Origin: a virus
IMG/VR virus record: IMGVR_UViG_3300030060_003772
Coordinates: 1 to 35,215 of that record
Direction: 5' to 3' (one strand)
Length of the DNA: 35,215 nucleotides
Below are positions 1-5,143 of this stretch, one piece after another. The translations under genes were made by a program, and so were the position numbers. Numbering within the stretch: the stretch's first letter is position 1; each line of letters starts with the position of its first letter. A model generated the notes under the pieces. That model was not told where the DNA came from. It did not search any database and was given only the letters and a program-made list of their open reading frames with translations.

Positions 1-183
1 GTCCAATACAACGATGGGTCTAACTCGTCAAACCGCTATTGGACCTGGGATCAGTCAACGACATATGCAGACAGTCTGGCGTTGGCTGATCAAATTATCT
101 TTTCAGTCCTCAGGCAGCGAGCGAGCGCAAGCTCGCAAGCTGTCGAGGGTGTGGGAGGGTGGGCCCGAAGGGCTCAAGCATAG
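1..183 (+). CDS. 3' end of an unrecognised gene cut by the window edge
   Basis: The frame is open from base 1 to a TAG at 181-183 and has no start inside the window. The first 35 or so residues look like real protein: YNDGSNSS, then W-T-W-D, then an amphipathic helix with ADSLALADQIIFSVL. After that the reading turns into low-complexity Ala/Ser/Gln where it crosses the CAAGC-type repeats near 128-140, so the repeats seem to have grown into the end of the gene. I do not recognise the family. A competing frame starting at 14 is longer but has an unnatural Arg/Trp-rich composition. The assignment is tentative. Confidence 0.4.
   Translation, partial: VQYNDGSNSSNRYWTWDQSTTYADSLALADQIIFSVLRQRASASSQAVEGVGGWARRAQA
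157..179 (+). repeat. Left copy of a 23-bp imperfect direct repeat
   Basis: The pattern is GGGTGGGCCC, one variable base, AAG, one variable base, GCTCAAGC. It matches 1422-1444 at 21 of 23 positions in the same orientation. The two copies bracket the GC-rich gene cassette. The C-rich/G-rich sequence is foreign to the AT-rich surroundings. Confidence 0.7.
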
Positions 184-206
184 GTTGAAAAAAAATAAAA
201 AAGAAG

Positions 207-234
207 TTGACAGGCGCAACCAGTCTGATAGTAT
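207..234 (+). promoter_or_regulatory. Sigma70-type promoter for the 262 gene
   Basis: A perfect -35 box TTGACA (207-212) is followed by a 16-bp spacer and TAGTAT (229-234, 4 of 6 to the -10 consensus). Transcription would start near 241, about 20 bases before the ATG at 262, leaving room for the GAAAGGA ribosome site. A second TTGACA promoter with a similar flank lies before the gp88-like gene. Confidence 0.55.
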
Positions 235-261
235 GGGATTTTATAACAAAGAAAGGATAAA

Positions 262-465
262 ATGAAATTAAAAGTAAATTTTGAATGGAGAAAAAAAGAA
301 GAGCCGGACCTGACGCCCGAGTTTTTGATTCGCGCAGCTCTGAAGGCAGCCGGTTACCACGTTGGGCACATTGCCGTGCAGGGCGTGTGGGACGAAGACA
401 AACCAGCGAAGCCGCACGGACCGTGGGACGAAGACAGACTGCCTCACGAACTGGTGGCGAAGTGA
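262..465 (+). CDS. Small hypothetical protein with an internal W-D-E-D repeat (67 aa)
   Basis: The start is fixed by a strong ribosome site in the leader AAGAAAGGATAAAATG (249-264), which is repeated exactly before the gp88-like gene at 640. The protein begins with a charged segment (KVNFEWRKKEEPDLTPEF), continues with an Ala-rich helix, and ends in two short GVWDEDK / GPWDEDR units. At DNA level the 14-mer GTGGGACGAAGACA occurs at 387-400 and 423-436, exactly 12 codons apart, so the tail grew by an in-frame duplication. The end overlaps the next gene in a GTGA junction. Base composition is GC-rich compared with the rest of the phage. The family is not recognised. Confidence 0.65.
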   Translation: MKLKVNFEWRKKEEPDLTPEFLIRAALKAAGYHVGHIAVQGVWDEDKPAKPHGPWDEDRLPHELVAK

Positions 466-638
466 AAAGAATTAAGCACAACGACCTGACGCATTACTTC
501 CTGCGGCCGCACTCAGAGCTGCCGCGGGCGTATCTTGCCAGCTGTAACAAATTTTTTAATGGGCTCAGGCGCGCAAGCAAAAAACAGGTTGACAAGCAGA
601 GCTCAAGCGCTTATATAGGAAATTCTAAGAAAGGATAA
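462..638 (+). CDS. Small basic hypothetical protein with GTG start (58 aa)
   Basis: I place the start at GTG 462, which overlaps the TGA of the upstream gene as GTGA, a typical translational-coupling junction. A longer reading from 285 would run entirely inside the 262 gene in another frame and is unlikely. The product begins KRIKHNDLTHYFLRPHSELPRAYLASCNKFFNG, is Arg/Lys-rich, and ends in a Ser/Lys tail. Its last codons contain both a promoter (589-617) and the ribosome site of the next gene: the TAA at 636-638 is part of the AAGAAAGGATAAAATG leader. I do not recognise the family. That the gene is real rests mainly on the overlap logic. Confidence 0.5.
   Translation: MKRIKHNDLTHYFLRPHSELPRAYLASCNKFFNGLRRASKKQVDKQSSSAYIGNSKKG
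589..617 (+). promoter_or_regulatory. Sigma70-type promoter for the gp88-like gene
   Basis: TTGACA (589-594), a 17-bp spacer and TATATA (612-617). It lies inside the end of the 462-638 gene. Transcription starting near 624 would give a leader of about 16 bases carrying the GAAAGGA ribosome site before ATG 640. The flanks resemble those of the promoter at 207-234. Confidence 0.55.
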
Positions 639-639
639 A

Positions 640-1257
640 ATGTTAATTAAAGAAGCAAATAAAATTATTATATCATTAAGCAAGCCAGACAAAATGCCTG
701 GTTTTGCATATGGCCTGCCAGCGTGGGAGTGTAAGACTGGCGCGAAGCTCGCGAAGGTCCCGGGCTCAGTCTGCAGCGGCTGTTATGCTATGAAAGGCAA
801 CTATACAAGATTCCCGGAAATCAAGCGCGCACAGTATAAGAGACTGGCAGCGATCAGGCACCCGCTATGGGTCCGGGCTATGGCTGCGAAGATTAACAGC
901 GAAGCGGTGAGTAAGCATAAATATTTTAGATGGCACGACGCCGGCGACGTTCAGGACTTAAGGCACCTAGCAAAAATTTTTGAAATTTGCAGGAGAACAC
1001 CGGAGATCCAGCACTGGATGCCAACGCGCGAAGCGTGGACAAAGAAGTATATAGACCGTGCACCAGCTAACCTGGTGATCAGGTTCTCTGGCACAATGAT
1101 TGATCAACCGGCCGTGAAGAGCTGGCCGCACACTTCAACCGTGTCGACCGCGCCAGGCAGCAGGACTTGTCCAGCTCCGGACCAGGGCGGCCAGTGTGGC
1201 AGCTGTAGAAATTGCTGGAATAAAGAAATTAAAAATATACAATACGGTAAACATTAA
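640..1257 (+). CDS. gp88-like protein (205 aa)
   Basis: The protein resembles the phage gene product 88 family first named from mycobacteriophages and common in marine phages; its biochemical role is not established. Visible hallmarks are an N-terminal Cys cluster (E-C-K-T-G near residue 31, then VCSGCYAMKGNY near 45), the central FRWHDAGDVQD and HWMPTREAW segments, and a C-terminal cluster CPAPDQGGQCGSCRNCW near 178-194. The paired Cys clusters suggest a bound metal or iron-sulphur centre, which is inference. The start is supported by AAGAAAGGATAAAATG and its own TTGACA promoter. Codons are GC-rich and unlike those of the replication and tail genes, consistent with recent acquisition of the cassette. 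Confidence 0.82.
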   Translation: MLIKEANKIIISLSKPDKMPGFAYGLPAWECKTGAKLAKVPGSVCSGCYAMKGNYTRFPEIKRAQYKRLAAIRHPLWVRAMAAKINSEAVSKHKYFRWHDAGDVQDLRHLAKIFEICRRTPEIQHWMPTREAWTKKYIDRAPANLVIRFSGTMIDQPAVKSWPHTSTVSTAPGSRTCPAPDQGGQCGSCRNCWNKEIKNIQYGKH

Positions 1258-1258
1258 G

Positions 1259-1453
1259 ATGGAAATCAAACATCCAAATTATTATAAGAATTTGCGTAAG
1301 CTAGCTAGGTTACGCAATAGGGACCAGGCTATTAGTCTACAAGCTTCGACGGAAGACGCAGGACGTACGCCTGGGACCGGCCAACAGGCCGACGAGCCTT
1401 CAAGCTCTCAAGCAGGGGGGCGGGTGGGCCCCAAGCGCTCAAGCTCAGTTTAG
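1259..1453 (+). CDS. Small basic hypothetical protein running into repeats (64 aa)
   Basis: The ATG at 1259 lies one base after the gp88-like stop. The first 25 residues (MEIKHPNYYKNLRKLARLRN) look like a natural basic helix-forming segment. From about residue 30 the translation becomes Gly/Ser/Arg/Gln-rich because it crosses the CAAGC-type repeats and the 1422-1444 direct repeat, and the TAG stop lies inside the palindrome at 1449-1465. The true protein may once have been shorter. No family recognised. Confidence 0.4.
   Translation: MEIKHPNYYKNLRKLARLRNRDQAISLQASTEDAGRTPGTGQQADEPSSSQAGGRVGPKRSSSV
1422..1444 (+). repeat. Right copy of the 23-bp imperfect direct repeat
   Basis: Same pattern as 157-179 (GGGTGGGCCC, AAG, GCTCAAGC blocks identical), 21 of 23 matches in direct orientation, 1265 bp away. 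It ends five bases before the palindrome at 1449 and closes the GC-rich cassette. Confidence 0.7.
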
Positions 1454-1465
1454 AATGATTCTAAG
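1449..1465. promoter_or_regulatory. Irr/ICE-like palindrome, copy 1
   Basis: TTTAGAATGATTCTAAG: a 7-3-7 palindrome that occurs again, identical over all 17 bases, at 6448-6464. It matches the alphaproteobacterial iron control element TTTAGAA-N3-TTCTAAA at 13 of 14 fixed positions. It lies between the convergent ends of the plus cassette and the minus nuclease gene. This could be a protein-binding site, a weak RNA hairpin or a recombination site; the sequence alone does not decide. Confidence 0.5.
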
Positions 1466-1476
1466 GTGTCAAGCGC

Positions 1477-1854
1477 TCAGGCGTCAAGCGGTGCGCGGAT
1501 CAAGATTCGTTGGATGTGATCCCAATCATCAATGGCCACAGGCTTCGAGCCGTGGTAGTCTGCAAGCAGATCGAGGATCGCTGAACTCTCATAAAGTTTT
1601 ATAGAGCCAAGACCGGCGTCTTGGGCTATGATGAAATTCCGTTTGGGACGAGTTAAATGGAACAGTTTTTGGTGTGGACTAAAGTGTATTTTCTTACCTC
1701 TTGTGACCTTCATCTCAAGCATAAAAAAACCACAGTTTTCGTGGTATCCCAACAAATCTGGCACACCAAAGGATGCCCAAGATTCGAGTCTAGTCCATTG
1801 AATTTTAGGTGTATTTTTTTTAATTTTTTGCCAAAGTTTTGACTCTGGTTTCAT
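1477..1854 (-). CDS. VRR-NUC / Holliday-junction-resolvase-like PD-(D/E)XK nuclease (125 aa)
   Basis: The protein starts MKPESKLWQKIKKNTPKIQW and carries the core G30-V-P-D33 followed by E47-M-K49, with Q62 in the next helix (SPHQKLF). These are the D, E-x-K and Q positions of small PD-(D/E)XK enzymes of the VRR-NUC type, which cut branched or flapped DNA. Length is normal for a stand-alone phage version. A likely role is processing replication or recombination intermediates, or host DNA. An upstream ATG at 1914 would add 20 residues but would overlap the divergent terminase gene, and neither start has a clear ribosome site; I prefer 1854 because the family usually begins close to this ESKLW segment. 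Confidence 0.75.
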   Translation of the reverse strand: MKPESKLWQKIKKNTPKIQWTRLESWASFGVPDLLGYHENCGFFMLEMKVTRGKKIHFSPHQKLFHLTRPKRNFIIAQDAGLGSIKLYESSAILDLLADYHGSKPVAIDDWDHIQRILIRAPLDA

Positions 1855-1860
1855 AGTACA

Positions 1861-1889
1861 TTGACTTTTATAGTACAAATCTGTATAAG
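1861..1889 (+). promoter_or_regulatory. Promoter of the terminase small subunit gene
   Basis: TTGACT (1861-1866), a 17-bp spacer and TATAAG (1884-1889). The ATG at 1898 is only nine bases from the end of the -10 box, so the predicted transcript would begin at or next to the start codon. No Shine-Dalgarno sequence is visible in the few bases between. Confidence 0.6.
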
Positions 1890-1897
1890 TCAAATTG

Positions 1898-2389
1898 ATG
1901 ACAAGAACACCCATACTTACAGATAGACAAAAGAAATTTGCAGAATTACTAGTGTATAATGAAGGTAAAATGAGCCCAGCAGAGTGTGCTAATGAAGCTG
2001 GCTATAAGACTCGATCAAGACAATCAGCATCAGAACTTAGGAATCCTAGAGTATATCCTTTAGTTGCTAAATACATTGGAGAGTTAAGAGCAGAGGTGCA
2101 AGAGAAGTATGGAATTAACTTTGAAAAACACATTACAGAATTAGCTAAAATTAGAAATGAAGCCTTAAAGAAAAACGCATGGTCTGCGGCAGTCAATGCT
2201 GAAGTTGCGCGAGGCAAAGCCGGAGGACTCTACGTAGACCAAAAATTAATTATGACCGGTAATGTTGATAATTTATCTGCGGATGAAATTAAAGAAAAGC
2301 TACGTAAAATCCTGGACGACAATAAAGAATTGATTAATATTACGCCTGATGAAGTTGAGTTAGATAAAATAGAATTACCAAAAGGATAA
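1898..2389 (+). CDS. terS: Terminase small subunit (163 aa)
   Basis: The terminase small subunit recognises phage DNA and hands it to the large subunit for packaging. The N-terminus (LTDRQKKFAELLVYNEGKMSPAECANEAGYK, about residues 7-37) is the helix-turn-helix opening of the Terminase_2-type small subunits. Next come S-x-x-S-E-L-R-NPRVYPLVAKYI and a long coiled helical region for ring assembly. The acidic C-terminus (DEVELDKIELPKG) is the usual large-subunit contact. A TTG at 1895 is in frame just before the ATG, but ATG 1898 is more likely. The gene has its own near-consensus promoter with almost no leader. The large subunit is not next to it and was not found in the window. Confidence 0.85.
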   Translation: MTRTPILTDRQKKFAELLVYNEGKMSPAECANEAGYKTRSRQSASELRNPRVYPLVAKYIGELRAEVQEKYGINFEKHITELAKIRNEALKKNAWSAAVNAEVARGKAGGLYVDQKLIMTGNVDNLSADEIKEKLRKILDDNKELINITPDEVELDKIELPKG

Positions 2390-2463
2390 GTCCCTGGTGA
2401 CTATTTAATAGACCATTACACTTATTATAAAATCTTCTGATAATATGATAAAATTCTCTAATC

Positions 2464-2586
2464 CTACTTAGGAACATTACTATGTCCCGCAGCTATTTTT
2501 CTTTTCATTCTCTCGTTTACTTCTTCCTTTTTAGGAAACAGCTTTAACCAAAGACTTTTTACTTTGTTTATTAGTTTGTTTAACAT
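2464..2586 (-). CDS. Tiny amphipathic basic protein (40 aa)
   Basis: ATG at 2586 is preceded at ideal distance by AAGGAG. The product starts MLNKLINKVKSLWLKLFPKK, an amphipathic helix with alternating hydrophobic and Lys residues, followed by EEVNERMKRKIAAGHSNVPK. It could sit at a membrane surface, but no function can be named. Its first 56 bases overlap the end of the 2531-2686 gene in a different frame, so the same DNA encodes two proteins there. The strong ribosome site is the main support. Confidence 0.6.
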   Translation of the reverse strand: MLNKLINKVKSLWLKLFPKKEEVNERMKRKIAAGHSNVPK

Positions 2587-2686
2587 TTTTACTCCTTAAT
2601 ACCCCTTGTGGATTAGGCCCACGTACTGGTGGTATTGCCTTCCATTTTACGTTAGGCATATTCTTAGTCAAGGTTTTATTTATCAT
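2531..2686 (-). CDS. Small basic protein with PPVRGPNPQG motif (51 aa)
   Basis: The start ATG 2686 lies inside the last codons of the 97-residue gene upstream. The product reads MINKTLTKNMPNVKWKAIPP, then VRGPNPQGV, then a Lys/Gln/Ser-rich tail. The Pro-Gly core resembles small basic proteins seen in marine podoviruses; that is recognition by memory and not a search result. An alternative start is the inner ATG at codon 10. The end overlaps 2464-2586 out of frame. Function unknown. Confidence 0.55.
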   Translation of the reverse strand: MINKTLTKNMPNVKWKAIPPVRGPNPQGVLRSKNVKQTNKQSKKSLVKAVS

Positions 2687-2969
2687 TTATTTTTTCCATT
2701 TTAATTATACATCCAAGTGGATATACATTTCTATCAGAAAATAACTCATCACCATCTTCATAAGAAGCAAAGGTCCAAAGATTCTTACGGTCTTTTTTAA
2801 ATACATATGCCTGAGTAATCATAGTGCTTGGTGTAAACTTTTCAAATTCTTCTGCCGTAGCATGCCCGGCATCTCCCGTGATGTCACTCCACGTAATTTT
2901 GTAGAAGTAATACTTTTTATTTTTAATAACAGTATGTTTGTATTTAGATTTCTTCGGACGTTTTGGCAT
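2676..2969 (-). CDS. Hypothetical protein (97 aa)
   Basis: A Lys-rich start (MPKRPKKSKYKHTVIKNKKYYFYKI) is followed by a compact beta-rich section with several Tyr and Trp, including TWSDITGDAGHATAEEF and KNLWTFASYEDGDELFSDR, and a short hydrophobic end PLGCIIKM. The shape suggests a small domain that replaces or guards a host factor, but no family is recognised. It is the first gene of its minus-strand group. Its promoter (2976-3003) places the transcript start at the ATG itself, with no visible ribosome site. Confidence 0.7.
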   Translation of the reverse strand: MPKRPKKSKYKHTVIKNKKYYFYKITWSDITGDAGHATAEEFEKFTPSTMITQAYVFKKDRKNLWTFASYEDGDELFSDRNVYPLGCIIKMEKINDK

Positions 2970-2975
2970 AGGAAT

Positions 2976-3003
2976 CTTATACTATAGGGGAGATTTTAGG
3001 CAA
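2976..3003 (-). promoter_or_regulatory. Promoter of the 2969 gene, leaderless geometry
   Basis: On the minus strand: TTGCCT (3003-2998), 16-bp spacer, TATAAG (2981-2976), then six bases and the ATG at 2969. Transcription would begin at the start codon. The same TATAAG box and near-zero leader occur before the terminase gene at 1898. Confidence 0.5.
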
Positions 3004-3051
3004 TTTTTTTCTTATGGAAAATAAAAAGGTCGCGCGCGCCGAGTAGCAGAC

Positions 3052-3272
3052 TGTGCCAAGGCAAAAGTGCAAAAAAGCTAGTAAATACACCATTTGTGCC
3101 AAGCTGTGCCAAGGGGCGTGGCACACTATTATTCGCTAATACCAACACTTCTAAGCCAAAATAGGGGTGTGCCAAGTGTGCCAGAGGTTTTTTCTTATGA
3201 CGAAAAAAAAACATAGGGGCAAAAATTCCACTTATGTTGGCACACTAGTCGTATTTCTTAACAGTTGTGCCA
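3052..3272. repeat. Cluster of TGTGCCA / TGGCACA half-sites
   Basis: TGTGCCAAG at 3052-3060, 3095-3103, 3105-3113 and 3168-3176; TGTGCCAGA at 3177-3185; TGTGCCA at 3266-3272; inverted TGGCACA at 3119-3125 and 3238-3244. Two direct pairs are spaced 10 and 9 bases (one helical turn). The copy at 3105 and the inverted copy at 3119 form a palindrome with a 7-base centre. Nothing similar was noticed elsewhere in the window. Confidence 0.75.
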
Positions 3273-3335
3273 TTTCTAATAATTTTCTTGACACCAGATC
3301 CCAAAATATCAAACGTGGCGTAGGGTTTCCACTGT

Positions 3336-3854
3336 TTACGAATCAGATTTAGTTCTAAAATCAGATTCGACCATTGTTTGGGACTTATGTTTTTCCCTAC
3401 TATATTCACCTTTTTCATAGTCTATACACAATTTACCATCTAAATGGTCCAGTTCGTGTTGAACACATCTGGCCGCTAGATTGTAAAATGTCTTTGTTTG
3501 CTCCTCTCCTTTCTCATCTTGGTAGTTTAGAGTAATTCTAAGGTACCTTTTTACTTCTCCTCTTTTGCCTGGCGCAGATAAACACCCTTCAAAATCAATC
3601 ATAGATTCTTTAGATTTTTTATATAATACAGGATTAATAAATACTTGTGGATTGGTACCACTTCTAGTGCAATCCATTACAAATATTCTACGTTGGTAGC
3701 CTACTTGTACGGCTGCTAGGCCAATACCATGATTTTTATACATCATTTTAATCATCCATTTAATTAATCTTGCGGTTTTATCATCCAAAGGAAACTTAAC
3801 AGGGGACGACACTGTTCTTAAAAATACATCTGGATATGTTACTATATCTGTCAT
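3336..3854 (-). CDS. def: Peptide deformylase (172 aa)
   Basis: The enzyme removes the N-formyl group from new bacterial polypeptides. All three signature motifs are intact: GIGLAAVQ (43-50), EGCLS (89-93, metal-binding Cys91) and QHELDH (132-137, His133 and His137 metal ligands, Glu134 catalytic). Unlike some short phage deformylases it has a C-terminal extension rich in charged residues (DYEKGEYSREKHKSQ). A GTG at 3890 would add 12 Trp/Arg/Lys-rich residues, but ATG 3854 matches the usual MxxIVxYPDxxLR beginning and is preferred. It probably helps mature phage or host proteins during infection. It is the last gene before the repeat-rich region. Confidence 0.92.
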   Translation of the reverse strand: MTDIVTYPDVFLRTVSSPVKFPLDDKTARLIKWMIKMMYKNHGIGLAAVQVGYQRRIFVMDCTRSGTNPQVFINPVLYKKSKESMIDFEGCLSAPGKRGEVKRYLRITLNYQDEKGEEQTKTFYNLAARCVQHELDHLDGKLCIDYEKGEYSREKHKSQTMVESDFRTKSDS

Positions 3855-3903
3855 AATTTTATGGGGCTTCCACTCTCGCTTCCACCCCACTCCCTAGGAA
3901 TTC

Positions 3904-4134
3904 TTAACTCTGCTTAAAAGTAGGGGACATGAATCTTTTCAAAGATTCTGCTTTAAGTACTACTCTTGCAGGCTCCGGTGAATTTATTAATTTACTTTCT
4001 TGTAATTCTATTTTTCTAATTTCTTCTAATCTTCCATCCATTGTTTCTATATAGATTGGACAGTCTGATATAACTGTACCTTTTTCATTTAAGGTAAATT
4101 TACCTAATACTTGTTGAAAATCTCTTACTCTCAT
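3904..4134 (-). CDS. Conserved-looking hypothetical protein (76 aa)
   Basis: A compact acidic/basic mix starting MRVRDFQQVLGKFTLNEKG, then strands around VISDCPIYIETMDGRLEEIRKIEL and ending SPEPARVVLKAESLKRFM. The predicted alternation of strands and helices suggests a small folded domain. It begins inside the end of the 4100-4267 gene (overlap 35 bases) and is followed by deformylase after a 49-base gap to the preferred start. No family recognised. Confidence 0.65.
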   Translation of the reverse strand: MRVRDFQQVLGKFTLNEKGTVISDCPIYIETMDGRLEEIRKIELQESKLINSPEPARVVLKAESLKRFMSPTFKQS

Positions 4135-4267
4135 CTATTTTCCTTCCTATTTGTTTTACTAATTCATACCATTTCTTTTTCCACATTTCTCTCATTTCTC
4201 CACCTGTTTTATGATACATATTTGCTATGTTATCCAGTCTTTTTTGATCTTCCTTGATAGTACTCAT
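4100..4267 (-). CDS. Small charged helical protein (55 aa)
   Basis: ATG 4267 follows a strong AAGGAG ribosome site at good spacing. The product, MSTIKEDQKRLDNIANMYHK then TGGEMREMWKKKWYELVKQIGRKIDES, is almost entirely charged amphipathic helix. It overlaps the exonuclease gene by 38 bases at its start and the 76-residue gene at its end, both out of frame, which is in keeping with the packing in this block. Function unknown; a helper of the exonuclease is possible from position only. Confidence 0.6.
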   Translation of the reverse strand: MSTIKEDQKRLDNIANMYHKTGGEMREMWKKKWYELVKQIGRKIDESKRFSTSIR

Positions 4268-4919
4268 CTACTCTCCTTAAAAAGTTATGTTTATATTTTT
4301 GAAACTCAAGTCCTTCAATAACAAACTCTTGATAAAAATTATCTTTACTACACATCATAATCACACCTTTATCTATTTTAGTTTTATAAATAAAATTATG
4401 AGCCATGGCGTAAGCAGCCAATTGAAGACAATAATCTTCAATCCATTCTCTTTTTTTTGGCTTATTGGTTTGTTTGAAGTCTATTATAGTATCCTTACCT
4501 TTGTGGATACCTACTAAATCTGTTTGCCCTGCGTATAGACCAGGATAATATAAGGTACATTCTGTACCATAAAATTCTGTAACATTACAAAGTCCTTGTT
4601 CAATAACTCTAATTGCCATGTTGTGTGCTTGTTTACCAACTTCTGTTTCATCGAGATATCCTTGTTCTAAAATATATTTTTCAAGAATCTTGTGCATTGC
4701 TGTACCTCTAGCGGCGGCCTCATCCACGATCCGCGTCGCAATCTCCTCTCCCTTCGATGCGCGCCACTTTGCTAACGCTTCAGTCTTCTCGGCTGACTCA
4801 GTCGCTGACAATATAGTCGTGACACTCGGAAGTTTTTCTTTAGTAATAATATAATGACGTTGACCGTCTACCGATTCGCGTACCGTTTTTGGATATCTAT
4901 AACTATTTTTTAATTTCAT
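4230..4919 (-). CDS. PD-(D/E)XK exonuclease, Cas4/RecB-like (229 aa)
   Basis: The layout fits RecB-type nucleases used by phages for replication and recombination. RGTAMHKILEKYI (71-83) gives the conserved His76. E120 lies in the next helix. GQTDLV (D134) and IIDFKQT (D147, K149) form the catalytic D and D-x-K. QLAAYA (166-171) is the motif III Gln-Tyr. It opens with a Thr-Thr-containing segment LPSVTTIL typical of phage members. It likely degrades DNA strands or trims replication intermediates and works with the polymerase, helicase and primase encoded from 9216. The cysteine cluster of true Cas4 is not visible. Confidence 0.82.
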   Translation of the reverse strand: MKLKNSYRYPKTVRESVDGQRHYIITKEKLPSVTTILSATESAEKTEALAKWRASKGEEIATRIVDEAAARGTAMHKILEKYILEQGYLDETEVGKQAHNMAIRVIEQGLCNVTEFYGTECTLYYPGLYAGQTDLVGIHKGKDTIIDFKQTNKPKKREWIEDYCLQLAAYAMAHNFIYKTKIDKGVIMMCSKDNFYQEFVIEGLEFQKYKHNFLRRVDEYYQGRSKKTG

Positions 4920-5143
4920 TTTTTTTTATACAATTCTTTTAATTCTTTTTTATGAACTAAATTATCATATTGTCGGTCCTCTTTTTCTCGAGCGAGTTCA
5001 GCTTTTAAATTTTCTATTTCCTCTTTTAACTTTTCTATTTGTAAAGTTAAATCTCCTTCTCCTCTATCTTCCATAATTTTTTTAGCTTTCATTTTATTTT
5101 TTCGATGTAACTCCGGTATTCCCCATCTAGTTTGGTCCGTCAT
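4916..5143 (-). CDS. Coiled-coil hypothetical protein (75 aa)
   Basis: After a short basic start (MTDQTRWGIPELHRKNKMK) the protein becomes a clear heptad-type coiled coil: LTLQIEKLKEEIENLKAELA, followed by a Lys-rich end. The ribosome site AAAGGAAAGGG precedes ATG 5143. It overlaps the exonuclease start by four bases (ATGA) and the end of the 62-residue gene by 17. It may be an oligomerising partner of its neighbours; no family recognised. Confidence 0.65.
   Translation of the reverse strand: MTDQTRWGIPELHRKNKMKAKKIMEDRGEGDLTLQIEKLKEEIENLKAELAREKEDRQYDNLVHKKELKELYKKK

Larger units (their letters stand above)
2970..3335. other. Gene-free control region with repeat cluster, candidate origin
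   Basis: No convincing gene lies in these 366 bases. Short open frames on both strands show no ribosome site and have repeat-driven composition. The stretch holds eight copies of TGTGCCA (six direct, two inverted) between 3052 and 3272, two copies of TTTTTTCTTATG at 3005-3016 and 3188-3199, long A/T runs and a small CGCGCGCG island at 3031-3038. Iterated sites beside AT-rich runs are the usual build of an initiator-binding origin or a multi-site operator. Function is inferred. Confidence 0.45.

Noticed and set aside
14-265. Plus-strand 83-codon open frame at the left edge
   Set aside because: Arg/Trp/Lys-rich, has no ribosome site and crosses the GC-rich repeats; the frame starting at base 1 gives a more natural protein end.
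110-481. Minus-strand 123-codon frame opposite the cassette
   Set aside because: It lies opposite two plus genes with clear starts, and its composition (Arg/Pro/Leu-rich) is the usual shadow of GC-rich coding sequence.
3167-3185. Sigma54-type -24/-12 promoter suggested by TGGCAC motifs
   Set aside because: The TGGCAC copies are not followed at the proper distance by a TTGC box, and the motif recurs too regularly as a repeat.
2996-3214. Minus 72-codon and plus 61-codon (3167-3352) frames in the repeat cluster
   Set aside because: No ribosome sites, repeat-driven Leu/Ala/His or Cys/Gln patterns, and no family-like segments. Treated as non-coding.
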